Of a stretch of DNA of 64,000 nt, positions 1-11,261 are shown one piece after another (the stretch's first letter is position 1; every line of letters begins with the position of its first letter). The notes below the pieces were generated by a model. It saw nothing but the letters and a program-made list of their open reading frames with translations, was not told where the DNA came from and did not search any database. A program made the translations under genes and the position numbers. Origin of the DNA: Saprospiraceae bacterium (lineage in GTDB: Bacteria > Bacteroidota > Bacteroidia > Chitinophagales > Saprospiraceae); contig JAEUUT010000180.1 in assembly GCA_016787415.1 (NCBI GenBank), forward strand, positions 1 to 64,000, in the 5' to 3' direction.

Positions 1-1959
1 CCGATCAACTTGCAGGACGTAGAGATAAAATCATCTACTTCTCAGCCATTCCAGAGCATCAGCATGCTCGATATCGAAACGCGGCCCATCAGCACCACGC
101 AGGATGTATTGCGCGTAGTGCCGGGCCTGTTCATCGCCCAACACGCTGGTGGCGGCAAGGCGGAACAAATTTTTCTGCGCGGCTTCGACATCGACCACGG
201 CACCGACATCAACCTGAGTGTAGATGGCATCCCTGTGAACATGGTAAGCCACGCACACGGACAGGGCTATGCTGACCTGCACTTCGTTATTCCCGAACTG
301 CTGGGCAATGTGGAGTTCAAAAAAGGCCCCTACTACGCCGATGCAGGCGATTTTACCACAGCCGGGCTGGTGCGTTTCAAAACCACCGACGCCCTCGACA
401 ACAGTTTTGTAAAAGTAGAAGGCGGCCAGTTCAACACCGCCCGCGCAGTTGGCGCTTTCAACCTGCTGGGGCAAAATGCAGCCCGCCGCAACCGCCATGC
501 CTACCTGGCTTCCGAAACCATGTATTCCGACGGCTATTTCGACAGCCCGCAGGCATTCCGCAGGCTCAATGTTTTTGGAAAATTCAGCGCTTTGATGGAC
601 GACGATCAGCGCGTCAGTTTTTCAGCATCGGCATTTCAAAGTTCCTGGAATGCTTCGGGGCAGATACCCGAACGTGCAGTACAAAGCGGCCAGATCGACC
701 GTTTTGGGGCCATCGACAACACGGAAGGCGGCATAACCAGTCGATACAACTTCATTTTTGAGCATGTTAAAAACCTGAACCACAACGGTTTATTCAAAAA
801 CAACCTGTACTACTCCGACTACAATTTTGAACTGTACTCCAATTTCACCTTTTTCCTTGAAGACCCTGTGAATGGCGACCAGATTCGGCAGAAAGAGCAC
901 CGGCGTATGTTTGGCTACAACGGCTCGTATCAGGCGCAAGGCCTGCTGGGCGGCAAAAAACTGAGTTCGGAAATCGGGCTGTTTTTCCGAAACGACGCTA
1001 CCGACAACAGCGAACTTTCCGGCACCGTCAACCGCAGCAGCGTCATTCGGCCGCTCGCGCTCGGCGATGTCAGCGAAACCAATACCGGCGCTTATGCCTC
1101 CGCCACCTGGCAAATAACACCCCGCCTGAACGTGAATGCCGCCTTGCGCGCCGATGTATTTCAGTTCGGTTATGAAAACAAACTCGACAGCCTGTACAAC
1201 CCCAAGCAGGTAACAGCCTCGATTCTCAGCCCAAAACTCAATTTTTACTTCGATGCCAGTCCGCAGGTACGTTTTTACCTGAATACCGGCTACGGTTTTC
1301 ACTCCAACGATGCCCGCGTAGTAGTGCCGCAAAATGGCCGCGACATCCTTCCCAAAGCCCTGGGCGCCGATCTGGGCGCTATTTTCAAACCCTCTCCTGC
1401 CCTGTTGATCAATGCCGCCGCATGGTGGCTCGATCTGGAACAGGAGTTTGTATACGTTGGCGATGCAGCCGTGGTAGAAGCCGGTGGCAAAACCCGCCGC
1501 ATGGGCATCGATCTATCGGCGCGCCTGCAAGTGTTCAAATACCTGTATGCCGACCTCGACGCCACTTACACCTATGCGCGTGGCAACGAGCCGGAAGTGC
1601 CCGCTTCGGAAAGTTATATCCCGCTGGCGCCCGTTTACACTGGTACTGGTGGCATTACCTGGGACAAAGGCGTCGGCTTTTACGGCAGTCTGCGTTTCCG
1701 CCACCTGGGCAACCGATCTGCCAATGAAGACAACAGCCTTACCGCCGACGGGTATTTCCTGCTCGATGCCGTGTCTGGCTGGAAATGGAAAAATGTGGAA
1801 CTGACCCTGAGCGCTCAAAACCTGCTCAATGCAGCATGGAAAGAAGCACAATTTGAAACAGAGTCCCGCCTGCGCAACGAACCCGATCCCGTCACTGAAA
1901 TCCATTACACACCTGGTACACCTTTCTTGTTGAAAGGTGGCGTTATGCTCAAGTTTTAA
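1..1959 (+). CDS. TonB-dependent receptor, 5'-truncated by the window edge
   Basis: Outer-membrane receptor that would import a ligand using TonB energy. The frame is open from base 1, so the signal peptide and the usual N-terminal carboxypeptidase-regulatory-like domain lie outside the window; 652 residues are visible. The plug domain is clear near the start (VLRVVPGLF, then FLRGFDIDHGTDINLSVDG, with a histidine-rich stretch VNMVSHAHGQGY). A long run of alternating beta-barrel strands follows, ending in an aromatic-rich C-terminus. It heads a plus-strand run with a TPR protein, a HupE/UreJ permease and two DUF4331 proteins, which suggests but does not prove a metal-related substrate. The stop codon is followed at once by a heptanucleotide repeat tract. 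Confidence 0.9.
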   Translation, partial: PINLQDVEIKSSTSQPFQSISMLDIETRPISTTQDVLRVVPGLFIAQHAGGGKAEQIFLRGFDIDHGTDINLSVDGIPVNMVSHAHGQGYADLHFVIPELLGNVEFKKGPYYADAGDFTTAGLVRFKTTDALDNSFVKVEGGQFNTARAVGAFNLLGQNAARRNRHAYLASETMYSDGYFDSPQAFRRLNVFGKFSALMDDDQRVSFSASAFQSSWNASGQIPERAVQSGQIDRFGAIDNTEGGITSRYNFIFEHVKNLNHNGLFKNNLYYSDYNFELYSNFTFFLEDPVNGDQIRQKEHRRMFGYNGSYQAQGLLGGKKLSSEIGLFFRNDATDNSELSGTVNRSSVIRPLALGDVSETNTGAYASATWQITPRLNVNAALRADVFQFGYENKLDSLYNPKQVTASILSPKLNFYFDASPQVRFYLNTGYGFHSNDARVVVPQNGRDILPKALGADLGAIFKPSPALLINAAAWWLDLEQEFVYVGDAAVVEAGGKTRRMGIDLSARLQVFKYLYADLDATYTYARGNEPEVPASESYIPLAPVYTGTGGITWDKGVGFYGSLRFRHLGNRSANEDNSLTADGYFLLDAVSGWKWKNVELTLSAQNLLNAAWKEAQFETESRLRNEPDPVTEIHYTPGTPFLLKGGVMLKF

Positions 1960-2130
1960 GAGGCGAGAGGTGAGAGGCGAGAAGTGAGAGGGCGTAGAGT
2001 GTGCATCGCTACGCTCATGGCCACTCTTATGTCTTTTTCTGACCTCTCACGCTTCTCACCTCTCATCTCTCGCTTCTCACCTCTCTCTTCTCACCTCTCG
2101 CTTCTCACCTCTCACCTCTCACCTCTCTTC
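1960..2130. repeat. Heptanucleotide repeat tract, both orientations
   Basis: The tract begins directly after the TAA of the receptor gene. It contains GAGAGGT/GAGAAGT-type heptamers, a unique core (GCGTAGAGTGT and following), then many CTCTCAC/TTCTCAC heptamers in inverted orientation up to 3 bases before the next start codon. The two halves can pair. The same repeat family occurs at 13373-13433, 52417-52486, 58862-58947 and 62224-62370. Confidence 0.85.
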
Positions 2131-2133
2131 ATC

Positions 2134-3462
2134 ATGAACCGTAAAATTCTCTACAGCGCACTCGTCATTTTCTGTGCCGTATTCACAGCCTTCATTTTTT
2201 ACAATGGAAGCCATAAATCCAACTTCCCCGAACTAAAACCACGCCAGGGCGCGCTGGCCAATGCGCCGGAATGGGCTACCACCCAGGCCAACGTAAACAA
2301 ACTGATCCGCGAACTGGAAGCGAAACCCGACGATGCCCGCAGCCTGCTGATGTTGTCGAAAGAATTTATGCAGGAAGGGCGCATCACCGGCGACTATTCC
2401 TACTACAACAAGGCGGCGCTGGACCTCATTGGCCGGGTGCTGGCAAAAGATGGGCGCAACTTCGAGGCCATTTGCCTGAAAAGTATGGTATTCCTGTCGC
2501 AACACCGTTTTGCAGAAGGCAAAGAGGTCGCCACAGAAGCCCTGCGCGTCAACCCTTACAATTCTTTCGTGTACGGTTTGCTCTGCGACGCCAACGTAGA
2601 ACTCGGCAACTACGACGAAGCCGTAAAAATGGCCGATAAAATGGTCGCCATCCGTCCCGACATTCGCTCTTATTCCCGCGTATCGTATGTCCGGGAACTT
2701 TTCGGCGACATGCCGGGCGCTATCGATGCCATTCAAATGGCCATCAGCGCAGGCTACCCCGGGCAAGAAGATACCGAATGGGCGCGCATGGTACTGGCGC
2801 ATTTGTATGAAAACACCAATCAGTGGGAGAAGGCGAAAGAACAGTACCAGGTGGCCCTGAAAGAACGCCCCGATTATCCCTTCGCACTGGCCGGCATGGG
2901 GCGCATTGCGCAGTATCAAAAAAACTATCCGGCTGCCATTCAGTATGTAGAAAAAGCCCGCAACATCATGAGCGATGTGGCTTTCATGGAACAACTCACC
3001 GAATTATACCGCCTCAACAAGCAGCCCAAAGAAGCGGAAGAAAGCGCCCGCATCACCCTGAGCGCCTTGCTGGCCGACAACATCACGGCACAAAAAAACA
3101 AGGATCAGGGGCACTACTCCGACATGGAACTTGCCAACCTCTACCTGCAACAAAACGAGCCTGGAAAAGCGCTCGAACATGCCCGCACAGAACATCAGCG
3201 CCGCCAGCAAAACATCGACGCTTCCGAAACCCTGGCCTGGGCGCTATACCGCAACGGACAAGCCGCCGAAGCCTTACCCTATGCCGAAACAGCCCTGCGC
3301 ACCGGTTCGCAACACCCCGAGCGGCTGGTGAAAATGGGTGTGGTGCTGTCTGCCAATGGGAAAAACACTGAGGGTAAAGAACTGATCAACAAGGGTTTAT
3401 CTCTAAAACCTTACATGGACGAAACACTGACAAACATTGCACAACCTTTCATCGGCCAATAA
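2134..3462 (+). CDS. TPR-repeat protein with N-terminal membrane anchor
   Basis: A 442-residue protein with an N-terminal hydrophobic segment (about residues 4-22) and then tetratricopeptide repeats over most of its length. Examples are the helices around NPYNSFVYGLLCDANVELG and WEKAKEQYQVALKERPDYP. TPR arrays are protein-binding scaffolds, and this one probably faces the periplasm. I chose the ATG at 2134 because the upstream in-frame extension is only translated heptanucleotide repeat. Its stop is 2 bases before the HupE/UreJ start, so the two genes are probably co-transcribed. No enzymatic motif is visible. Confidence 0.8.
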   Translation: MNRKILYSALVIFCAVFTAFIFYNGSHKSNFPELKPRQGALANAPEWATTQANVNKLIRELEAKPDDARSLLMLSKEFMQEGRITGDYSYYNKAALDLIGRVLAKDGRNFEAICLKSMVFLSQHRFAEGKEVATEALRVNPYNSFVYGLLCDANVELGNYDEAVKMADKMVAIRPDIRSYSRVSYVRELFGDMPGAIDAIQMAISAGYPGQEDTEWARMVLAHLYENTNQWEKAKEQYQVALKERPDYPFALAGMGRIAQYQKNYPAAIQYVEKARNIMSDVAFMEQLTELYRLNKQPKEAEESARITLSALLADNITAQKNKDQGHYSDMELANLYLQQNEPGKALEHARTEHQRRQQNIDASETLAWALYRNGQAAEALPYAETALRTGSQHPERLVKMGVVLSANGKNTEGKELINKGLSLKPYMDETLTNIAQPFIGQ

Positions 3463-3464
3463 CC

Positions 3465-4133
3465 ATGAAACACATATCCCTTTACCGAAAAAGTGTGCTG
3501 CTCCTATGTCTGCTGTGCCTATCGGCGGCAGCGGAAGCGCATACCATCAACTACGACCTGGCCAAGTTGTCGCAGGGCGGTGTGGCCGAGACTTACCTGA
3601 AACTAGGCTTCCTGCACATCCTGCCGCTGGGTCTCGACCACATCCTGTTCGTGCTGAGCCTGTTTTTTCTCAGCCCGAAACTGTCGACTGTCATTTGGCA
3701 GGCCACCGCATTTACCCTGGCCCATTCCATCACGCTTGGTTTGGCAGCATACGGGATCATCGAGCCTCTGCCTGCCATCATCGAACCGATCATTGCGCTG
3801 TCGATCTTTTTTGTTGCCATTGAAAACATGCTGGTCAGGGAATTAAAGCCCGGTCGTATTGCCATCATTTTCGGTTTTGGGTTGGTACACGGCATGGGTT
3901 TCGCCGGCGCGCTGGCAGAAACGGGGCTTCCGCCCTCCGATTACCTGACATCCCTGCTGAGTTTCAATGTCGGCGTTGAGTTGGGGCAGTTGGCCGTCAT
4001 CCTGTCTGCCTGGCTGCTGGTGGGCAAATGGTTTTCCGAAAAAAACTGGTACCGCACGCGAATTGTGAATCCCGCTTCAGCCCTGATTGCTGGAATTGCC
4101 TTGTTCTGGACCATCGAACGAACATTTTTTTAA
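3465..4133 (+). CDS. HupE/UreJ-family membrane protein
   Basis: A 222-residue polytopic membrane protein of the HupE/UreJ type, a family linked to nickel or cobalt uptake. A cleavable-looking signal segment (residues 8-25, ending AEAHT) is followed by about six hydrophobic helices. The family's histidine/aspartate signature is present as FLHILPLGLDHILF, with further conserved histidines in LAHSITLG and LVHGMGFAGAL. It is packed between the TPR gene and the DUF4331 pair. No urease or hydrogenase genes are in view, so the transported ion is inferred from family knowledge only. Confidence 0.85.
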   Translation: MKHISLYRKSVLLLCLLCLSAAAEAHTINYDLAKLSQGGVAETYLKLGFLHILPLGLDHILFVLSLFFLSPKLSTVIWQATAFTLAHSITLGLAAYGIIEPLPAIIEPIIALSIFFVAIENMLVRELKPGRIAIIFGFGLVHGMGFAGALAETGLPPSDYLTSLLSFNVGVELGQLAVILSAWLLVGKWFSEKNWYRTRIVNPASALIAGIALFWTIERTFF

Positions 4134-4167
4134 CTCCTTTTTTTTCACCACTTTTTACAGTCACTGT

Positions 4168-5889
4168 ATGAAAACTTTTCATTACCAACCACTGCGTTGG
4201 GGGGTGATTTCCATGCTTTTTCTGTTGGTTTTCAACACGTTAAATGCATCTTCGCACCGCGAAGCGCCCCTCATTGCAAACGATCCGCTGGCGGACAACA
4301 CTGACCTCTACGCGTTTCGTAGTCCCGACAACCCCAACACCATTACCATCATTGCCAACTACATCCCGGCCGAGTTGCCGTATGGCGGACCGAACTACAA
4401 CACCTTTGGTGAGAACATCCGCTACGAGATCCACATTGACAATGATGCCAGCAAATGGGGCGATGAAATCACTTATCGCTTCACGTTTACCCGTACCAAT
4501 GGCGACCCGAGCACGTTTTTCAACATCCGCCTGGGCCAGCAAAACCTGCGCGCTTCGTACACCCTGGAGCGTTCGACCGACGGTGGCAACACCTGGCAAA
4601 CCATCGTGGAAAATGGCATCGTGCCGCCGCCCAACATCGGCCCGCGTTCCATTCAAAGCCCGGTGGGCTTAGGCGCTACCGACTACGAATCGCTGATAAC
4701 GGCGGCCATTACCACAGCCAGCACCGGCGAAAATGTGTTCTGCGGCCCTGCCGACGATCCTTTCTACGTAGACCTCGGCGGCGTTTTCGATCTCGGCAAC
4801 CTGCCACGCCAGGACGGCCCGAGCCGCGATGGCATCGGCCGATTCAACGTACACAGCATTTGCCTGCAAATTCCAATTGCCACGCTGCTGAAAACGGGCG
4901 TAAACCCAACCCCTGCTAACATCCTCGATCCGAATTTCGTGATCGGCGTGTGGGCTTCTGCCAGTCGCCCGAGCGTACGCACGTTCAACACCAACGGCAC
5001 GATCACAGATGGCGGCGACGGCTGGATTCAGGTGTCGCGCCTCGGCATGCCGCTCACCAATGAAGTGATTATCCCGACGGCTTTCAAGGACTACTGGAAC
5101 TCGCTACCCGCTTACGAAGATGTGTACGACAAATTCCTCGACCAGTTTTTCTGGAATCCTGAACTCTCGTTGTACATGGACGACCGTTTTTACGGCGCTG
5201 CGGTGCCTGCTTTTGCGCCCCTGCGCATTCAGACCAATTCGCTGGGTATGTTTGATTTCGGTTACAAAAAAGATGGACTGTATGCACTGAAAGGCAATCC
5301 GGCACTCGACGGCACGGCACTCGACGACGATATTTTTGGTACGCTTTTGTTGCCACAGGCTGCTGCCGCGCGCTCGGTCGACCTCTGGCCGATATTCCAT
5401 ACCGGCGTGCCTAATGTAGCGCCATACCAACTGGCTACCGGCAAAGAAGGCAACCCCTTGGCTACAGGGAAACCGTTTATCAACAACTTCCTGCCCAGCC
5501 AGGCCGATATGCTGCGCTTGAATATGGCCGTGCCGGTTACCCCCCGCGACGATCCGCATTTCAGTTCCGAAGGACTCATTCAGGCGGCCGTGCTGGGCCT
5601 CACCGACCCGGCGTACAACACGACCACCGACCTGCAATTTATCCCCAACATGGACGGCTTCCCCAATGGCCGCCGCCTGGAGGATGACGTGACGCTCATC
5701 GAACTGCAAGCCGTTTCGGGCGCCGTACTGGCAGCCGTGGGGCTGTGGTACGACGATTTCGACGGATCGAACCCGCTGACGCAGGATTTGCTCGATGTGC
5801 TGGGATACCGCACCGGCGTAAATGCCAACGACAAGGTGTTCAAATCGCAGTTTCCGTATGTGGCAGCACCGTGGAGCGGTGTGGAGTAG
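4168..5889 (+). CDS. DUF4331-domain protein, secreted, without T9SS tail
   Basis: A 573-residue protein with an N-terminal hydrophobic signal (about residues 12-27, before NASSHREAPLIANDP). The SSHREAPLI start of the mature part and the repeated LYAFRSPDNPNT and FPNGRRLEDDV segments are typical of DUF4331, a family of unknown biochemical function. I prefer the ATG at 4168 because the longer frame overlaps the permease gene. It is a close paralogue of the next gene but ends at PWSGVE, where the paralogue continues into a sorting domain. It may therefore stay periplasmic while the paralogue is exported to the surface. Confidence 0.85.
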   Translation: MKTFHYQPLRWGVISMLFLLVFNTLNASSHREAPLIANDPLADNTDLYAFRSPDNPNTITIIANYIPAELPYGGPNYNTFGENIRYEIHIDNDASKWGDEITYRFTFTRTNGDPSTFFNIRLGQQNLRASYTLERSTDGGNTWQTIVENGIVPPPNIGPRSIQSPVGLGATDYESLITAAITTASTGENVFCGPADDPFYVDLGGVFDLGNLPRQDGPSRDGIGRFNVHSICLQIPIATLLKTGVNPTPANILDPNFVIGVWASASRPSVRTFNTNGTITDGGDGWIQVSRLGMPLTNEVIIPTAFKDYWNSLPAYEDVYDKFLDQFFWNPELSLYMDDRFYGAAVPAFAPLRIQTNSLGMFDFGYKKDGLYALKGNPALDGTALDDDIFGTLLLPQAAAARSVDLWPIFHTGVPNVAPYQLATGKEGNPLATGKPFINNFLPSQADMLRLNMAVPVTPRDDPHFSSEGLIQAAVLGLTDPAYNTTTDLQFIPNMDGFPNGRRLEDDVTLIELQAVSGAVLAAVGLWYDDFDGSNPLTQDLLDVLGYRTGVNANDKVFKSQFPYVAAPWSGVE

Positions 5890-5927
5890 TGTCCCCTTTT
5901 TTCAATAAAACATTAAAAATCAATACG

Positions 5928-8213
<2,286 letters not shown>

Positions 8214-8279
8214 TCATTGCCGTTTTTACCAGGATGAGTCCATATTTCAGCGGCGCACATCCTGGCAAAATTTTGTCTA

Positions 8280-10883
8280 TCAATGATTTACATTCAACTT
8301 GCTATTCCAGACGCCCTTATCCGTCACCACAGAAATCAGATACAATCCGGTCGCTAAATCGGCCGTCGAAATGCGTTCACTCGAAGTATTACCAACACGC
8401 CTGGAGGAAACCAGTCGCCCTTCCGACGTGTACACGTTGATCGTTTTCAGTTGGGCAGTCGCATCTGCCGCAGCAAGGGTCGTCATATCATCGGCCGGGT
8501 TGGGGAACAGGCTGAGGGCCTGTTCGGGCAACATATCTTCTACCGCTGAAACGGCCGTGCGCGTCACTTCCGCTTCAAACAAATAGGTGCCGACGGTACC
8601 AAAATAGTAGGGCACGATATGAAAATCCACGTAATCCACCGACGGTGTGGTAAATGACATACCCGGGCTCAGGAGCACGTCGTCATAAGAGAGCGAAAAA
8701 TTGTTCTGCGTACCTGCCCGGTAAGACCAGCGCACGTCGTTGGTGTAGTATTGCCCATTGCCATTGAACGAATCGTAAACACGGGCTTTCACGGTGTACG
8801 TGTATCCGGGAGGCAGCGCGAAATAGAAAAAGTCGTGGTCGTCGGGGCTGTCGATATTACTTCCGGGCGTACTGATGTAGGCTACATCATTGACGAAATC
8901 CAGCGGGAATCCATATCCGCCAACATCTGTATCATTGTCTTCATACGGGTCGACAGGGAGTTGAGGCGGCACGATATCCAGCAGCATCGACGAAGAAACA
9001 TTCTCTACAGCATTCACCATTGTCCAGCCGGCGCCGTTGATATTTTCAGAAATATTCACCATGTAGCGCCCTGGTGGTATGTTCAGGTTGCCGTTGTAAA
9101 ATGCAACCGCAACCTGGGCGCCGGCAAATGGTATCTCTATATTGTATATCACGTCTAGTTCTGCGACGTATTCACCGGCGGCCGTCCACAAATCTGCCGA
9201 CAAATTGGCCGTAACGGGCCCGCCCAGACTGGTTACGATCGCAGATACTTCAAACGGCTCAGATTGTACGGCCGGATTCGGGCTGGCCGAAATGGTATTC
9301 ATCAGCAAGAGGTTGCTATGCGTTCTAACCCGAAACTGCGCATAACTGCCAAAAGTACCATTCGGCACCTGTCGCCATTGTGTGCTGCCTTCCGGTTTGT
9401 ACATGGCAGCCACCTGATAATTGGCCGCAGGAACGTTTATGTTATCCGTAAAAAAGATGCCGTGGTACTCGGACGGGCCCAAAAAAACGGATTCTGTATG
9501 GAGTATTTTGACAAACGAACCATCCGACTCCATAAAAAGTCCGAGCCCTATTTCGCCTGTGAATACGAGCGGCGATAAATTACCGACAGAAGAAATGATC
9601 GTATAAGGCTCCTGCCACTGCAACTCGGACGGCGTGGCGAGGAGCGGGCTGCCCATTTGTATATTGGCTTCTTCTCCTGCCTTGGGTTTGATTCCAATAA
9701 CAGCCAACTGGCCTGTGTTGTAGCCGCCGCCAGTGCCACCGCCGGTACCAAGACTGCCGGGATTCAGGGCATCGAGCGCAAACCAGCCATCGGAAGAACC
9801 ACCCCAGCCCCAGTTGAAGTGAAATTGATTGATATTGTTGTATCCATCGCAGACGAAAGCGTGACCACTGCCGGGGCCAAATCCGCAGTACAAAATGGGG
9901 CGGCTGGCGTCCAGTTCGTTTTTCAAGGTAGCCGCCCAATCGCCGGCAAAACTGTTTCTTTCAATGAGTTGCAAACCCGGGTCGTAATTAAAGTAATCGA
10001 TCAATGCCGTCGGGATCAGGTCCGGGTTGGCGCCGCTGCTCTGCGGACTGTAATTCATGTCGATCGACACGCCGCAATGGTACATGAGTTGGGCTACGTC
10101 GGCGTTATTTCCCTGCAGGCTGTTGGGCATGGAGGCCCAGTTGTACGTGCTGGAGCCAAAATTGGCAAACAAGGCCGCATAATTGTCTTCAATATACACG
10201 TGAAAACCGGAGCCATGCACCGGGTAATTCCAGTACTTCATAATCTGCGCCATGGCCGTGGCTGCGCAGCCCGTCACCGAGCCCCCCGGGCATTGGGCGT
10301 TGTAGTAGGGCGACTGGTTCCAGGTAGTTGACAAAAACGGTCCGGCTCCGTCGTTTTCAGCGACCGGATTCGGCCCAGCCAGCAAGGATTGCCATTTCTG
10401 CTGCGTGTCGGTCGTAGCCTGCACATCATTTTCGATGGCATACAGGATTTCATGCTGGTAATGTTCCAGCCATTTGGCCAAGTTGTCGGGCACATCGGCC
10501 GGGTCGAAGGCGCCGGAATCGGAATAGCCCAGCACAGGCGTTGCAACGTCGTCGGCAGCAACAATGACAAAGCCCGCGTTGGCATTTACATTAAAAACGT
10601 ACAGAAAATGGCTGCGCACGGGCGCATTTGTGCTTTCTTCACCGTACACCAGCGATAGTTGCAGGTTGTTGTCGCTGAACGACTGCCCGCTGGACGTGCT
10701 GCGGTAAAAATGTTTGGCGACCTGCATGGCCGTAGCCGGATCCACTTCTCTGGCCGACAAGGCCTGACTCAACAGCAGCAAAAGAGCCGCCACGGCGCAA
10801 GCCGGTTTGGTAAAAACATTCAATAAATTAAACGGAACGGCGTCGGGGCAAAAGGTGTCTGGATAACGCAGTTTTTTTTTCAT
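8280..10883 (-). CDS. Secreted C10-family (streptopain-like) cysteine protease with T9SS tail
   Basis: An 867-residue secreted thiol protease. A hydrophobic signal lies near residues 27-43. A Spi-type inhibitory propeptide (about 46-165) follows, then the C10 catalytic domain. The nucleophile is Cys206 in GCAATAMAQIMKYWNYP, the catalytic His is His341 in GHAFVCDGY, and the conserved NWGWGG lies at 357-362. The rest is extracellular beta-sandwich sequence ending in a T9SS sorting domain (LSLFPNPADD to the C-terminal KLNVNH). I prefer the ATG at 10883; an in-frame ATG 39 codons upstream adds a stretch with no signal-like character. It probably degrades external protein after propeptide removal. 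The gene stands alone and has its own terminator. Confidence 0.92.
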   Translation of the reverse strand: MKKKLRYPDTFCPDAVPFNLLNVFTKPACAVAALLLLLSQALSAREVDPATAMQVAKHFYRSTSSGQSFSDNNLQLSLVYGEESTNAPVRSHFLYVFNVNANAGFVIVAADDVATPVLGYSDSGAFDPADVPDNLAKWLEHYQHEILYAIENDVQATTDTQQKWQSLLAGPNPVAENDGAGPFLSTTWNQSPYYNAQCPGGSVTGCAATAMAQIMKYWNYPVHGSGFHVYIEDNYAALFANFGSSTYNWASMPNSLQGNNADVAQLMYHCGVSIDMNYSPQSSGANPDLIPTALIDYFNYDPGLQLIERNSFAGDWAATLKNELDASRPILYCGFGPGSGHAFVCDGYNNINQFHFNWGWGGSSDGWFALDALNPGSLGTGGGTGGGYNTGQLAVIGIKPKAGEEANIQMGSPLLATPSELQWQEPYTIISSVGNLSPLVFTGEIGLGLFMESDGSFVKILHTESVFLGPSEYHGIFFTDNINVPAANYQVAAMYKPEGSTQWRQVPNGTFGSYAQFRVRTHSNLLLMNTISASPNPAVQSEPFEVSAIVTSLGGPVTANLSADLWTAAGEYVAELDVIYNIEIPFAGAQVAVAFYNGNLNIPPGRYMVNISENINGAGWTMVNAVENVSSSMLLDIVPPQLPVDPYEDNDTDVGGYGFPLDFVNDVAYISTPGSNIDSPDDHDFFYFALPPGYTYTVKARVYDSFNGNGQYYTNDVRWSYRAGTQNNFSLSYDDVLLSPGMSFTTPSVDYVDFHIVPYYFGTVGTYLFEAEVTRTAVSAVEDMLPEQALSLFPNPADDMTTLAAADATAQLKTINVYTSEGRLVSSRRVGNTSSERISTADLATGLYLISVVTDKGVWNSKLNVNH

Positions 10884-11107
10884 GGTGACTTCAGTGTTTG
10901 GTAAAAACTGCGTCAAATATGGATGCCCGCCAGCGCCCAGCGCCGGGATTTGGTCACCAACAAGCGCAATACGTGCACGAACAGTTGGAATTTTGGTCAT
11001 GAAAAATGGCGGTTCATTCTGCTGATATTTTCAAGAACAAAAAAAACGGCTGCATGAACTACAGGGGAATGTTTAACTTTATGAGTGTTTTGGGGTATAG
11101 TGGGAGT

Positions 11108-11191
11108 AGTGAGGGGGTGACTTGGAGTCACCCCCTCACTGGATTGACGAAGAGCATAGTGAGAGGGTGACTCCAAAGTCACCCTCTCACT
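11108..11191. repeat. Two tandem perfect hairpins
   Basis: The 378-base gap between the divergent protease and kinase genes holds two palindromes. The first has 15-base arms 11108-11122 and 11126-11140 with a 3-base loop. The second has 15-base arms 11158-11172 and 11177-11191 with a 4-base loop. Arm sequences are nearly the same (AGTGAGGGGGTGACT and AGTGAGAGGGTGACT). I see no other feature in this gap. Confidence 0.85.
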
Positions 11192-11261
11192 GCCCCGCCA
11201 CTGCCCCCAAAATACTCATCCCGCCCTGGCCGCCAACCGTCGAACCGATACACCTTGCCAC

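Noticed and set aside
1984..2133. N-terminal extension of the TPR protein
   Set aside because: The translated sequence (LTSHLSPL repeats) is heptanucleotide tract; the ATG at 2134 gives a normal membrane anchor.
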